The notes beneath the pieces are model-generated. The model was not told the origin of the DNA. It made no database searches and saw only the letters and a program-made list of their open reading frames with translations. Shown piece by piece: positions 33,299 through 41,800 of a stretch of DNA of 50,036 bases (position 1 is the first letter of the stretch; every line of letters starts with the position of its first letter). A program made the translations under genes and the position numbers. The DNA is taken from positions 1-50,036 of the forward strand of contig JBBRWW010000004.1 in the NCBI GenBank assembly GCA_038248955.1. The letters are read 5' to 3'. Origin of the DNA: Lysobacter_K sp038248955. GTDB taxonomy: Bacteria; Pseudomonadota; Gammaproteobacteria; Xanthomonadales; Xanthomonadaceae.

Positions 33299-34204
33299 CT
33301 ACTCGTCGACCAGTTCGCCCTCGGGCAGGAACTGCCACGTCCGGGTGACGTGCAGGACGTCCGGGCTCTCCTCCGTCTTCGGCAGCGGCGGGTAGGGCTC
33401 GGCGAGGCGGGCGATCCGCAGCGCCGAGGAGTCAAGCAGCGCGATGCCGCTGGACTGGACGATATCCGCGCGTTCGACCGTACCGTTGCGGCGGACCGCC
33501 ACGCTGATCACCACCTGGCCGTGCAGCCGGCGACGGCGTGCCTCGTCGGGGTAGTTGAGGTTGCCGACGCGCTCCACGCGATCGACCCATTCGCGCAGGT
33601 ATCCCGCCCACGCATATTCCTGGGTGCTGGCCGACACGAACTTGCGCTTCGGCCGCTTGGCATAGCGCTCCGAGCGCAGGTGGATCTCGGCGGCCAGGCG
33701 CGCCATCCGCATGTCCCGTTCGATCTTCTCAGGTCCGGTCGGCAGTGCCTGCTCGCTGGGTGTCGGCGTTGCGCGCGCGGCGGCGGCGGTGCTCGTGCCC
33801 CGCGCGCTGCTGACCACGCGCGCCTGCGGCGCCGGTTGCGGCGCCGGCGACTGCGCCCGCAACTCGCGCGGGGCCACGCCGGGTTGGACCTGTGGCAAGG
33901 GGCCGGACTGGTTGTCGCGGGGGCGCGAGCTCTTTTCGTGCTCGCCGCCGCCCTGGTTGCTGGCCTGGGCGAGGAAGTCCGCCTGCTTGGGCGACAGCGC
34001 CGTGGAGGTTTCCGTCAGGATCACGTCCAGCGTCGGCATGACCGGGGCAGCGCTTTCCAGTGCGAATCCGACGCCCAGGATCAGCAGTCCATGCACCAGC
34101 AGCGACAGCGTCATGGTCGCGCCCAGGCGCTGGTTCGGGCCGATGACGGGCTGGCCAACGCCGGGCGTGCCGGCGCCGGTGGCGGACGCTGCCATGGCGC
34201 TCAT
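33299..34204 (-). CDS. TonB-family energy transducer-like protein
   Basis: TonB proteins use an inner-membrane proton-motive complex to power outer-membrane transporters. The protein is 301 residues. A membrane helix sits at about residues 30-50 (LGATMTLSLLVHGLLILGVG). The periplasmic linker is Ser/Pro/Ala-rich (residues ~90-155). The C-terminal TonB domain (about 210-300) has WVDRVERVGNLNYPDEARRR, GQVVISVAVRRNGTVERADI and ALRIARLAEPYPPLP. ExbB/ExbD are not encoded beside it; TolQR elsewhere in the window could cross-energise it. Its ATG overlaps the gshB stop by 4 nt, so the two genes are coupled. Whether it serves an iron/substrate transporter or the adjacent pilus system is unknown. Confidence 0.9.
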   Translation of the reverse strand: MSAMAASATGAGTPGVGQPVIGPNQRLGATMTLSLLVHGLLILGVGFALESAAPVMPTLDVILTETSTALSPKQADFLAQASNQGGGEHEKSSRPRDNQSGPLPQVQPGVAPRELRAQSPAPQPAPQARVVSSARGTSTAAAARATPTPSEQALPTGPEKIERDMRMARLAAEIHLRSERYAKRPKRKFVSASTQEYAWAGYLREWVDRVERVGNLNYPDEARRRRLHGQVVISVAVRRNGTVERADIVQSSGIALLDSSALRIARLAEPYPPLPKTEESPDVLHVTRTWQFLPEGELVDE

Positions 34205-35172
34205 GCGCTGGACGTCACCCGGGTCGCGGCCACGCGCGCCTCGATCACATCGAACAGGCGGCCGGCAATGTTGAGCCCGTACTGGGCGTCGAGTTCGCGG
34301 ATGCAGGTCGGGCTGGTGACGTTGACCTCGGTCAGGTAGTCGCCGATCACGTCCAGGCCGACGAACAGCATGCCGCGGCGCTTCATCTCCGGGCCTACCT
34401 GCGCGGCGATCCAGCGGTCGCGGTCAGTGAGTGCGCGGCCTTCACCACGGCCGCCGGTGGCAAGATTGCCGCGGAACTCGTCGCCCTGCGGGATGCGCGC
34501 CAGGCAGTAATCCACCGGCTCGCCATCGACCAGCAGGATGCGCTTGTCGCCGGACACGATCTCGGGGATGAATCGTTGCGCCATTGCCAGGTGGCGGCCG
34601 TTCCCGGTCAGCGTCTCGAGGATCACGTTGACGTTGGGGTCGCCGACTCGGGCACGGAAAATCGAGCGTCCGCCCATGCCGTCGAGGGGCTTCAGCACCA
34701 CATCGCCGTGCTCGGCGATGAACGCCTTGATCGTGGCCGCGTCGCGGCTGACCACGGTCGGCGGGCAGCACTGCGGGAACTCCAGCGCGGCCAGCTTCTC
34801 GTTCATGTCGCGCAACCCTTGCGGGTCATTGACCACCAGCGCGCCGGCGCGCTGCGCGAGTCCGAGGATCTGGGTGTCGTGGACGTACGCCGGGTCGACC
34901 GGCGGATCCACGCGCATCAGCACGACGTGCCCGTGGCCCAATACGATCTGTGACGTGGGCCCCAATGTGTACCAGTCGCGGGGATCGTCGCGGACCTGCA
35001 ACGGCGCGAGCCGGCAGTGGGCGCTGCCGTCGACCACCGACAAACCGCCGGGAACCACGTAAAACAGGCGATGGCCGCGCCGTTGCGCTTCCAGCAGCAT
35101 CGCAAACGTGGAGTCCTTGGCGATCTTGATCGACCCGATCGGGTCCATCACGACAACGATGTCGAGTGGCAT
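34201..35172 (-). CDS. gshB: Glutathione synthetase
   Basis: GshB joins gamma-glutamylcysteine and glycine using ATP to form glutathione. The protein is 323 residues from the ATG at 35172; the frame is open further upstream to 35235 but homology begins at PLDIVVVMDPIGSIKIAKDS. The ATP-grasp region has DVVLKPLDGMGGRSIFRARV, MAQRFIPEIVSGDKRILLVD and the glycine/ADP-binding segment GDEFRGNLATGGRGEGRALT. The end has VGLDVIGDYLTEVNVTSPTC. A TAACAT -10-like element (35202-35207) lies about 30 nt upstream. The gene is divergent from pilG and coupled to the TonB-like gene. Confidence 0.96.
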   Translation of the reverse strand: MPLDIVVVMDPIGSIKIAKDSTFAMLLEAQRRGHRLFYVVPGGLSVVDGSAHCRLAPLQVRDDPRDWYTLGPTSQIVLGHGHVVLMRVDPPVDPAYVHDTQILGLAQRAGALVVNDPQGLRDMNEKLAALEFPQCCPPTVVSRDAATIKAFIAEHGDVVLKPLDGMGGRSIFRARVGDPNVNVILETLTGNGRHLAMAQRFIPEIVSGDKRILLVDGEPVDYCLARIPQGDEFRGNLATGGRGEGRALTDRDRWIAAQVGPEMKRRGMLFVGLDVIGDYLTEVNVTSPTCIRELDAQYGLNIAGRLFDVIEARVAATRVTSSA

Positions 35173-35274
35173 GGGCGGCAACAGGCGGGGCGGTGGCCGC
35201 GATGTTAGCAGGCAGCGAGTGGCTGACTGACGCACAGCGGCCGCGTTCAGTTATATAGTGACGTTAATTGCTGC

Positions 35275-35303
35275 TTGACAGGCCCGACGCAGCTTGGAAT
35301 AAA
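35275..35303 (+). promoter_or_regulatory. Sigma-70 promoter of the Pil-Chp operon
   Basis: A perfect -35 TTGACA (35275-35280) is followed after 17 nt by AATAAA (35298-35303, four of six matches to -10). The surrounding sequence is clearly AT-richer than the coding DNA (TTATATAGTGACGTTAATTG just upstream). Transcription would start about 50 nt before the pilG ATG. A second -10-like TCTAAT lies at 35308-35313. This is the only clear promoter seen before the seven-gene cluster. Confidence 0.6.
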
Positions 35304-35358
35304 GGTATCTAATGCGTTGCGCCGGCGGTTGGCGGCGTTCGCCAAAGGGGACAAGAGA

Positions 35359-35757
35359 ATGCTCGATGAGGGTCAAAAGGGCAGCCTCGAAGGGTTGAAG
35401 GTCATGGTGATCGATGATTCCAAGACCATCCGACGGACTGCCGAGACATTGCTCAAGCGCGAAGGCTGTGATGTTGTGACGGCCACTGATGGCTTCGAAG
35501 CGCTGGCGAAGATCGCCGATCAGCAACCGCAGATCATCTTCGTGGACATCATGATGCCGCGGCTGGATGGGTATCAGACCTGTGCCTTGATCAAGAACAA
35601 CCAGTTGTTCAAAAGTACGCCGGTCATCATGCTGTCGTCCAAGGACGGCCTGTTCGACAAGGCGCGGGGGCGCATCGTTGGTTCCGAGCAGTACCTGACA
35701 AAACCATTCACGCGCGAAGAGCTGCTCAACGCAATCCGCACGCACGTCCACGCCTGA
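35359..35757 (+). CDS. pilG: Twitching motility response regulator PilG
   Basis: PilG is a stand-alone CheY-like receiver of the type IV pilus chemosensory system, promoting pilus extension in Pseudomonas. The protein is 132 residues. The acidic pocket is VMVIDDSKT, the phosphoacceptor is D63 in IIFVDIMMPRLDGYQ, and the conserved Lys is in YLTKPFTREELL. No output domain is present. The ATG at 35359 with upstream AAGAGA gives the normal length; the open frame extends to 35275 without homology. It heads the operon pilG-pilH-pilI-pilJ-chpA-chpB-like-chpC. Confidence 0.95.
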   Translation: MLDEGQKGSLEGLKVMVIDDSKTIRRTAETLLKREGCDVVTATDGFEALAKIADQQPQIIFVDIMMPRLDGYQTCALIKNNQLFKSTPVIMLSSKDGLFDKARGRIVGSEQYLTKPFTREELLNAIRTHVHA

Positions 35758-35777
35758 CCGGGGGGGTAAGGCACCAC

Positions 35778-36143
35778 ATGGCACGTATTCTTTTGATCGA
35801 GGACTCGCCGACCGATACGGCGGTCCTGACCCAGTTGCTCGAACGCAACGGCCATGAAGTGCTGGCGTCAGGCAGTGCCGAGGACGGCATCGAGGTCTGC
35901 AAGCGCGAGAAGCCCGACCTGGTGCTGATGGACATCATCCTGCCCGGCATGAACGGCTTCCAGGCCACCCGCGCGTTGTCGCGCGACGCCGACACCAAGG
36001 CCATCCCGGTGCTGATCGTGAGTACCAAGGGCATGGACACCGACAAGGCATGGGGCCTGCGCCAGGGCGCGCGGGACTACATCGTCAAGCCGCCGCGCGA
36101 GGACGAACTGATCGCCCGCATAAACGCGCTGTTGGTCCACTGA
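35778..36143 (+). CDS. pilH: Twitching motility response regulator PilH
   Basis: PilH is the second CheY-like receiver of the cluster, associated in Pseudomonas with pilus retraction or with acting as a phosphate sink. The protein is 121 residues. It has the acidic pocket (LLIEDSPTD), phosphoacceptor D52 in LVLMDIILPGMNGFQ and the conserved Lys in DYIVKPPREDEL. It lies 20 nt after pilG, and its stop is one base before the pilI start. The segment after beta-4 (STKGMDTDKAWGLRQGARDY) is typical of PilH. Confidence 0.94.
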   Translation: MARILLIEDSPTDTAVLTQLLERNGHEVLASGSAEDGIEVCKREKPDLVLMDIILPGMNGFQATRALSRDADTKAIPVLIVSTKGMDTDKAWGLRQGARDYIVKPPREDELIARINALLVH

Positions 36144-36144
36144 G

Positions 36145-36708
36145 ATGGCGTCGCGGCTGACCAGCGCGACGCCCTTCGAGGCGTTGGCCGATTACGAACG
36201 CCGCAGCCTGGCGCACGTGGTGGGACTGCCCGAGCAGCTCGACGCGCCGGGCCTGTGGCGCGGGGTGGGCTATCGCATCGGCAACCGCCGGCTCGCTTCG
36301 GGGTTCGATGAAGTGCTGGAGATCCTGCCGCTGCCGCCGGTGAGCCCGGTGCCCGGCGCCCAGCCGTGGATGCTCGGCGTGGCGAACGTTCGCGGCAACC
36401 TGCTGCCGGTCGTCGACCTCAAGCAATTCCTTGAAGGCGAACGCACGGTGCTGCACGAGGGCCAGCGCGTGCTGCTGGTGCGCCAGCCCGGCGGCGACGT
36501 CGCGGTACTGATCGACGAACTGTTCGGCCAGCGCAGCTTCACCGACGAGCATCAGATCGATCCCGAACAAATTGCCTCCGAGCATCTTGCCGAAGGCCGC
36601 TACGCACATTTCATCGACCGGGCCTACCGCCTGGGTGAACACCCCTGGGGCGTCTTCAGCCTTGAACGGCTGGCCCGCACGCCCGAATTCCGACAAGCCG
36701 CGGCCTAA
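36145..36708 (+). CDS. pilI: CheW-like adaptor PilI
   Basis: PilI is the CheW-type scaffold connecting the receptor PilJ with the kinase ChpA. The protein is 187 residues. It has the CheW fold strands: GYRIGNRRLASGFDEVLEIL, then the signature WMLGVANVRGNLLPVVDLKQ, and VLLVRQPGGDVAVLIDELFG. The start is one base after the pilH stop. It is 49 nt upstream of pilJ. Both neighbours and length fit PilI rather than a general CheW. Confidence 0.93.
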   Translation: MASRLTSATPFEALADYERRSLAHVVGLPEQLDAPGLWRGVGYRIGNRRLASGFDEVLEILPLPPVSPVPGAQPWMLGVANVRGNLLPVVDLKQFLEGERTVLHEGQRVLLVRQPGGDVAVLIDELFGQRSFTDEHQIDPEQIASEHLAEGRYAHFIDRAYRLGEHPWGVFSLERLARTPEFRQAAA

Positions 36709-36757
36709 GGCCTTATATCAACCTGTCACCGCAACGCACCATGACTGAGGTCGAACC

Positions 36758-38779
36758 ATGAGCAGTGAGATGAACACCGTCGCCGGCAAGGCCCGCAACC
36801 TCGGCGTCAATACCTGGTTGATCGTGCTGGGTGTGTCGGCGCTGGTACTCGTCCTGAATTTTGGTTACGCCGCCTGGAAGGGCGGTCGCCTCGGTGGCGC
36901 CAGTACCGCGGCCTCCGACCTGCAGGTGCTCTCGCAGCAGCTGGCGGTGCAGGGCCAGGCGGCGGTCGGCGGCGATGCCAGTTCCTTCTCGACGTTCAAG
37001 GACACCAAGTCCGCGATCGACGAGAACATCGACGGGCTCAAAAGGAACTTCGGCGATACCGCCGACGTCGCCGCTCCTATCCAGGCCGTCAGCGCCACCT
37101 GGGCGCCGCTGGCCAAGAACGCCGACCAGGTGATCGCCAGTGAGAAAGCGGTGCTGGCGCTGGCCGGCAATGCGGAAAGCTTCACCGGCAGGGTGCCGCA
37201 GCTCCAGGCGCGCCTGGACGAACTGGTGCGCGCCATGTCGGCCAGTGGTTCGCCGTCGTCGCAGGTGTATATCGCCCTGCGCCAGGTGGTGCTGTCGGGC
37301 AGCATGGCGGCCAACCTGACCCAGATCCGCGCCGGTGGCTCTGGCGCGGCGCTCGCAGGTGAGCAGCTTGGCCGCAACGCCGGCGTGTTCGGCAACGTGC
37401 TGACCGGCTTGCGCCGCGGCGACGCCGCGTTCGGCGTGACCCCGTTGACCAACGCCGGCGCCCTGTCCGCGCTGGGCCAGGCCGAATCGCTGTGGCTGGA
37501 GATGAAGAAGGATCTCGACGCCATCACGGCCAGCTCGCAGAACCTGTTCCGCGCGCAGTCGTCGGCGTCCGCGATCACCGCCGGTTCCGACAAGCTGCTC
37601 GGGGACAGCAAGAAGCTGTTCAGCGCCTTCACCTCGTTCGGCTCGGTCAAGGACACCAGCATCCTGGGCAACCTGTGGCTGTCGCTGCTGTCGGGCCTCG
37701 TCGCGCTGGCCGCGATTCTCGGCCTGCTGTACTCGCTCAACAAGCTGCAGCAGCAGCGTTACCTCGGCACCAAGGAACTCAACGACCGCAACCAGGAGGC
37801 GATCATGCGCCTGCTGGACGAAATGGGATCGCTGGCTGAAGGCGACCTCACGGTCAAGGCGACGGTCACCGAAGACATGACCGGCGCGATCGCCGACTCG
37901 ATCAACTTCGCCGTCGAGCAGCTCCGCAGCCTGGTGCAGACCATCACCGACACTTCGGTGCAGGTCGCTTCCAGCGCGCAGGAGACGCAGGCCACCGCCA
38001 TGCACCTGGCCGAAGCCGCCGAACACCAGGCGCAGGAGATCTCCTCGGCGTCCGACCGCATCAGCGAAATCGCCGCCAGCATCGACCAGGTCTCGAAGAA
38101 CTCCGCCGAGTCGGCCGACGTGGCGCAGCGCTCGGTGCAGATCGCGACCAAGGGCGCGGGCGTCGTGCGCCAGACCATCCAGGGCATGGACAACATCCGT
38201 GACCAGATCCAGGAAACCTCCAAGCGCATCAAGCGCCTGGGTGAGAGCTCGCAGGAAATCGGCTCGATCGTTGAACTGATCAACGACATCTCCGAGCAGA
38301 CCAACATCCTGGCGCTGAACGCGGCGATCCAGGCGGCGTCGGCCGGTGAAGCCGGACGCGGGTTCGCGGTGGTGGCCGACGAAGTGCAACGACTCGCAGA
38401 GCGCGCGTCCAACGCGACCAAGCGCATCGAGACCCTGGTGCAGACGATTCAGTCCGACACCAACGAGGCCGTCAGCTCCATGGAGCAGACGACCTCCGAG
38501 GTGGTCGCCGGTGCACGACTGGCGGAGGACGCCGGTACCGCGCTGGGCGAGATCGAAAAGGTGTCATCGGACCTGTCCGGTTTGATTCAAGGCATCTCGG
38601 CGGCCTCGCAGCTGCAGTCCGGGGCAGCGGCGAACATTACCCAGACGATGAACACGATTCAGCAAATCACCTCGCAGACGACGCAGGGCGCCAACCAGAC
38701 GGCCGAGTCGATCGGCAACCTGGCCCAGCTCGCCGCCGACCTGCGCCGCTCGGTGGCCGACTTCAAGTTGCCGGCCTGA
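36758..38779 (+). CDS. pilJ: Methyl-accepting chemotaxis protein PilJ
   Basis: PilJ is the transmembrane receptor of the pilus chemosensory system. The protein is 673 residues. The first membrane helix is TWLIVLGVSALVLVLNFGYA (about residues 18-38). The periplasmic PilJ-type sensor with repeated helical modules runs to about 300. The second helix is NLWLSLLSGLVALAAILGLL (about 305-328). A HAMP-like linker follows, then the cytoplasmic coiled coil with the highly conserved tip EQTNILALNAAIQAASAGEA and GRGFAVVADEVQRLAERASN. The usual gene order would place pilK next, but here chpA follows directly after 87 nt. Confidence 0.95.
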   Translation: MSSEMNTVAGKARNLGVNTWLIVLGVSALVLVLNFGYAAWKGGRLGGASTAASDLQVLSQQLAVQGQAAVGGDASSFSTFKDTKSAIDENIDGLKRNFGDTADVAAPIQAVSATWAPLAKNADQVIASEKAVLALAGNAESFTGRVPQLQARLDELVRAMSASGSPSSQVYIALRQVVLSGSMAANLTQIRAGGSGAALAGEQLGRNAGVFGNVLTGLRRGDAAFGVTPLTNAGALSALGQAESLWLEMKKDLDAITASSQNLFRAQSSASAITAGSDKLLGDSKKLFSAFTSFGSVKDTSILGNLWLSLLSGLVALAAILGLLYSLNKLQQQRYLGTKELNDRNQEAIMRLLDEMGSLAEGDLTVKATVTEDMTGAIADSINFAVEQLRSLVQTITDTSVQVASSAQETQATAMHLAEAAEHQAQEISSASDRISEIAASIDQVSKNSAESADVAQRSVQIATKGAGVVRQTIQGMDNIRDQIQETSKRIKRLGESSQEIGSIVELINDISEQTNILALNAAIQAASAGEAGRGFAVVADEVQRLAERASNATKRIETLVQTIQSDTNEAVSSMEQTTSEVVAGARLAEDAGTALGEIEKVSSDLSGLIQGISAASQLQSGAAANITQTMNTIQQITSQTTQGANQTAESIGNLAQLAADLRRSVADFKLPA

Positions 38780-38866
38780 CGAACCAGGATTGGATCGAAG
38801 CATGAACAGGTTCGCACCCGGTTGCCGCCCGCGCCGCGGCCCCGCTGCTGACTGGCGGGGTACGCA

Positions 38867-41800
38867 ATGACCGTAATGCGCGAGGCGATTGACACCACCA
38901 CGCTCGGGTGGATCAAGCCTGAGCTTGACGAGACCCTGCGCCAGGCGCGCCAGGACATCGAGGCGTTTGCCGAGAATCCTGCTGATGCCAGCGCCATGCG
39001 CGCGTGCGCCGCTCATCTGCACCAGGTGCACGGCACCCTGCGGATGATCGAGCTGTATGCGCCGGCCATGGTCGCCGAGGAGATGGAGCGGCTCGCGATG
39101 GCGCTCCAGCAGGGCGACGTTGCCGATCGGGACGAGGCCTGTGCGGCCTTGATGCGTGGCGTGGTGCAACTGCCGGACTACCTTGAGCGGTTGCAGGGTG
39201 GCCACCGCGACATCCCGATCGTGCTGCTGCCGTTGCTCAACGAGCTGCGCGCCACGCGCGGCGAGCCCGGACTTAATGAAAGCGTGCTGTTCTCGCCGGA
39301 CCTCGACCGGCCTTTGCCCCAGCACCTGCAGGCGCACGAACCGGCGTCGCCAGCATCGGGGCGTACCTCGGTCGCCCCGCAACTGGCGGCGCTGCGCGCG
39401 GGGCTGGCCACGTGGCCCGAAGACGGCGCCCCTGCGGATCCGGCGCAGCTGGCCATCGCGATCGACAGCCTGCTGGCCGACGCCGAACTGGAGCCGCTGC
39501 GGCGCATGTTGTGGGTGGCCTCCTCGGTCGCCGGTGCGTTGCGCGATGGCGCGTTGCCGCCAACCAAGGCCCTTCGACAGGCTTTTTCCGGCGTGGAACG
39601 CGAGGCGCGGCAGCTGCTGGAAGGCGAAGGTTTCGTTGCGACGCGGGTCGAACCCACTGCTGAGCCGACCCGCCAGCTGCTCTATCACGTCGCCCACAGC
39701 GACGGCCGGCACCAGGCACTCGACGAGCTGCGCCAGACATTCGACCTCGATGCCGAATTGCCAAGCGAATCGGAACTCGCCCATGCGCGTGGCAGCCTGA
39801 GCGGCCGCAACCGTGCCCTGCTCGACACGGTGTCCGCGGCGATCAAGGAAGACCTCCTGCGCGTCAAGGACGCGCTGGACCTGTACCTGCGCACCGGCCA
39901 GACCGATGTCTCGCAACTGCATCCGCAGGTCGAGGCGCTGACCCGCGTCAGCGACACGCTTGGCATGATGGACCTGGGCGTCGCCCGTGGGGTCGTGCTG
40001 CAGCAGCGCGATGCCGTCCATGAAATCGTCGGCGGTCGCCGTCCGGCTGACGAGACTGCGCTGCTCGACATCGCAGGCGCGCTGCTCTATGTCGATGCCT
40101 CGCTCGACGACCAGGTCTCGCGCCTGGGCTTGCCCGACAGCGATGGCTCGGATGATCGCCTGGCGACGGAATCGCGCAAGGTGCTCGACATCGTTGTGCG
40201 CGAAGCGATAGCCAATTTTGGCGACGCCCGCCAGTCGCTCGTCGCGTTCGTCGAGACCAACTGGGACCATGCGGAACTGGCCGAAGTGCCGCGCCTGCTC
40301 GAAGAGGTTTCCGGTGCGTTGCGCATGCTCGAGCTGCCGATCCCCGCCCGCTACCTGGTAGCGGTACAGCGCTATGCCCAGGTCGAACTGATTGAGCTCG
40401 GCCGAATTCCCAACGCCCAGCAACTCGATACGCTGGCCGACGCGTTTGCCAGCCTCGAGTATTATCTCGAAGCGCTCCGCGACCAGCGACCCAACCGCGA
40501 CGACATCCTCGACATCGCCCGTCAGAGTCTCGAACAGCTTCATTACTGGCCGTTGCCCGAGTTGCGCGTTGCCGGTGCCGCGCCAGTCGGTGACGCGCCA
40601 GCATTCGAATTGACGGAGTCGGTCGAGGCCGAGGTGGCCGCGGCGCTTGCCTCGGTCAGCGCGCTGGCGCCCGTGGATATTCCCGCACCGCCGGAAACGG
40701 TCGTCGCGGCTGCGGCAGACCTCGCCGTGCGGGCGGGCGGCTTCGAGCACAGCGACGATATCGATGACGAGATTCGCGAGGTCTTCCTCGAGGAGCTCGA
40801 GGAAGAAATCAACAACCTCGGCGAGTTGCTGCCGCTGTGGCGCCAAGCTCCCGACGACAGCGAACGCCTGCGGTCCATCCGGCGCGTGTTCCACACCCTC
40901 AAGGGTAGTGGTCGCCTCGTGGGTGCCAAGACCCTGGGCGAGTTCAGCTGGAAGATCGAGGGCATGCTCAACCGCGTGCTCGACGGCACGCGTCCGCCAA
41001 GCCCTGCCGTGATGGCGCTGGTTGCGCAGGTCCACCAGACGTTGCCGCAGTTGCATGCGGCGTTGCAGGGCAGCGGGGTCATCAGCGCCGACCTCGAGGG
41101 TATGCAGGCCATCGCCGATCGCCTGGCGGCAGGCGAGGAAGTGCTTTACGTCGCTCCACCGGTCGCCGATTCGGCTGTTGCGTCGACGGGTCCGGCGATT
41201 GCGCGGGACCTGGCGCGCGACGAAACCGGGTCGCCTACTGGCGCATCCGGTCCGGATAGCGCGGGCAACGACGCGCTCGCCGCGCTGTCGGCGGTAGCGG
41301 AAGAGGCAAGCGTGCGGGCATCGGTTGATCCGGTGCTGCTGGAAATCCTCGGTACCGAGGTCAATGGGCATCTCGCGACGATCGAGCAGTGGTTGGTCGA
41401 CGCTGGTTCGGCACCGCAGCCGGCCGACGACCGCATGCAGCGCGCGATCCATACCTTGAATGGCGCGTTCGCCATGACCGAGGTGCCGGTCATCACCGAC
41501 GTGACCGCACCAACGGAAACCTACGTGAAACGCCTGTTGTCGGCCGGCCTCGCGCCGAGCGAAGAGGGCCTGGCAGCGATGGCCGCTGTCACCGTCGCGA
41601 TCCGTCGAACCCTGGCGACGCTGGAGTCGCCGCAGCCGCGCGTTCCCCTGTTCGAGGGACTGGCCGCGCGCATGGAAGCCTTGCGTGACAGCTTGCCTGC
41701 GGCCCGCTCGACGCTGCCGATGGATGACGCGGATCACGCCGAGTTCGAGGGTGGGGAAGGCGAGTCGTTGACCGCGGTGGATCTCAGCGCCTACGCCGAC

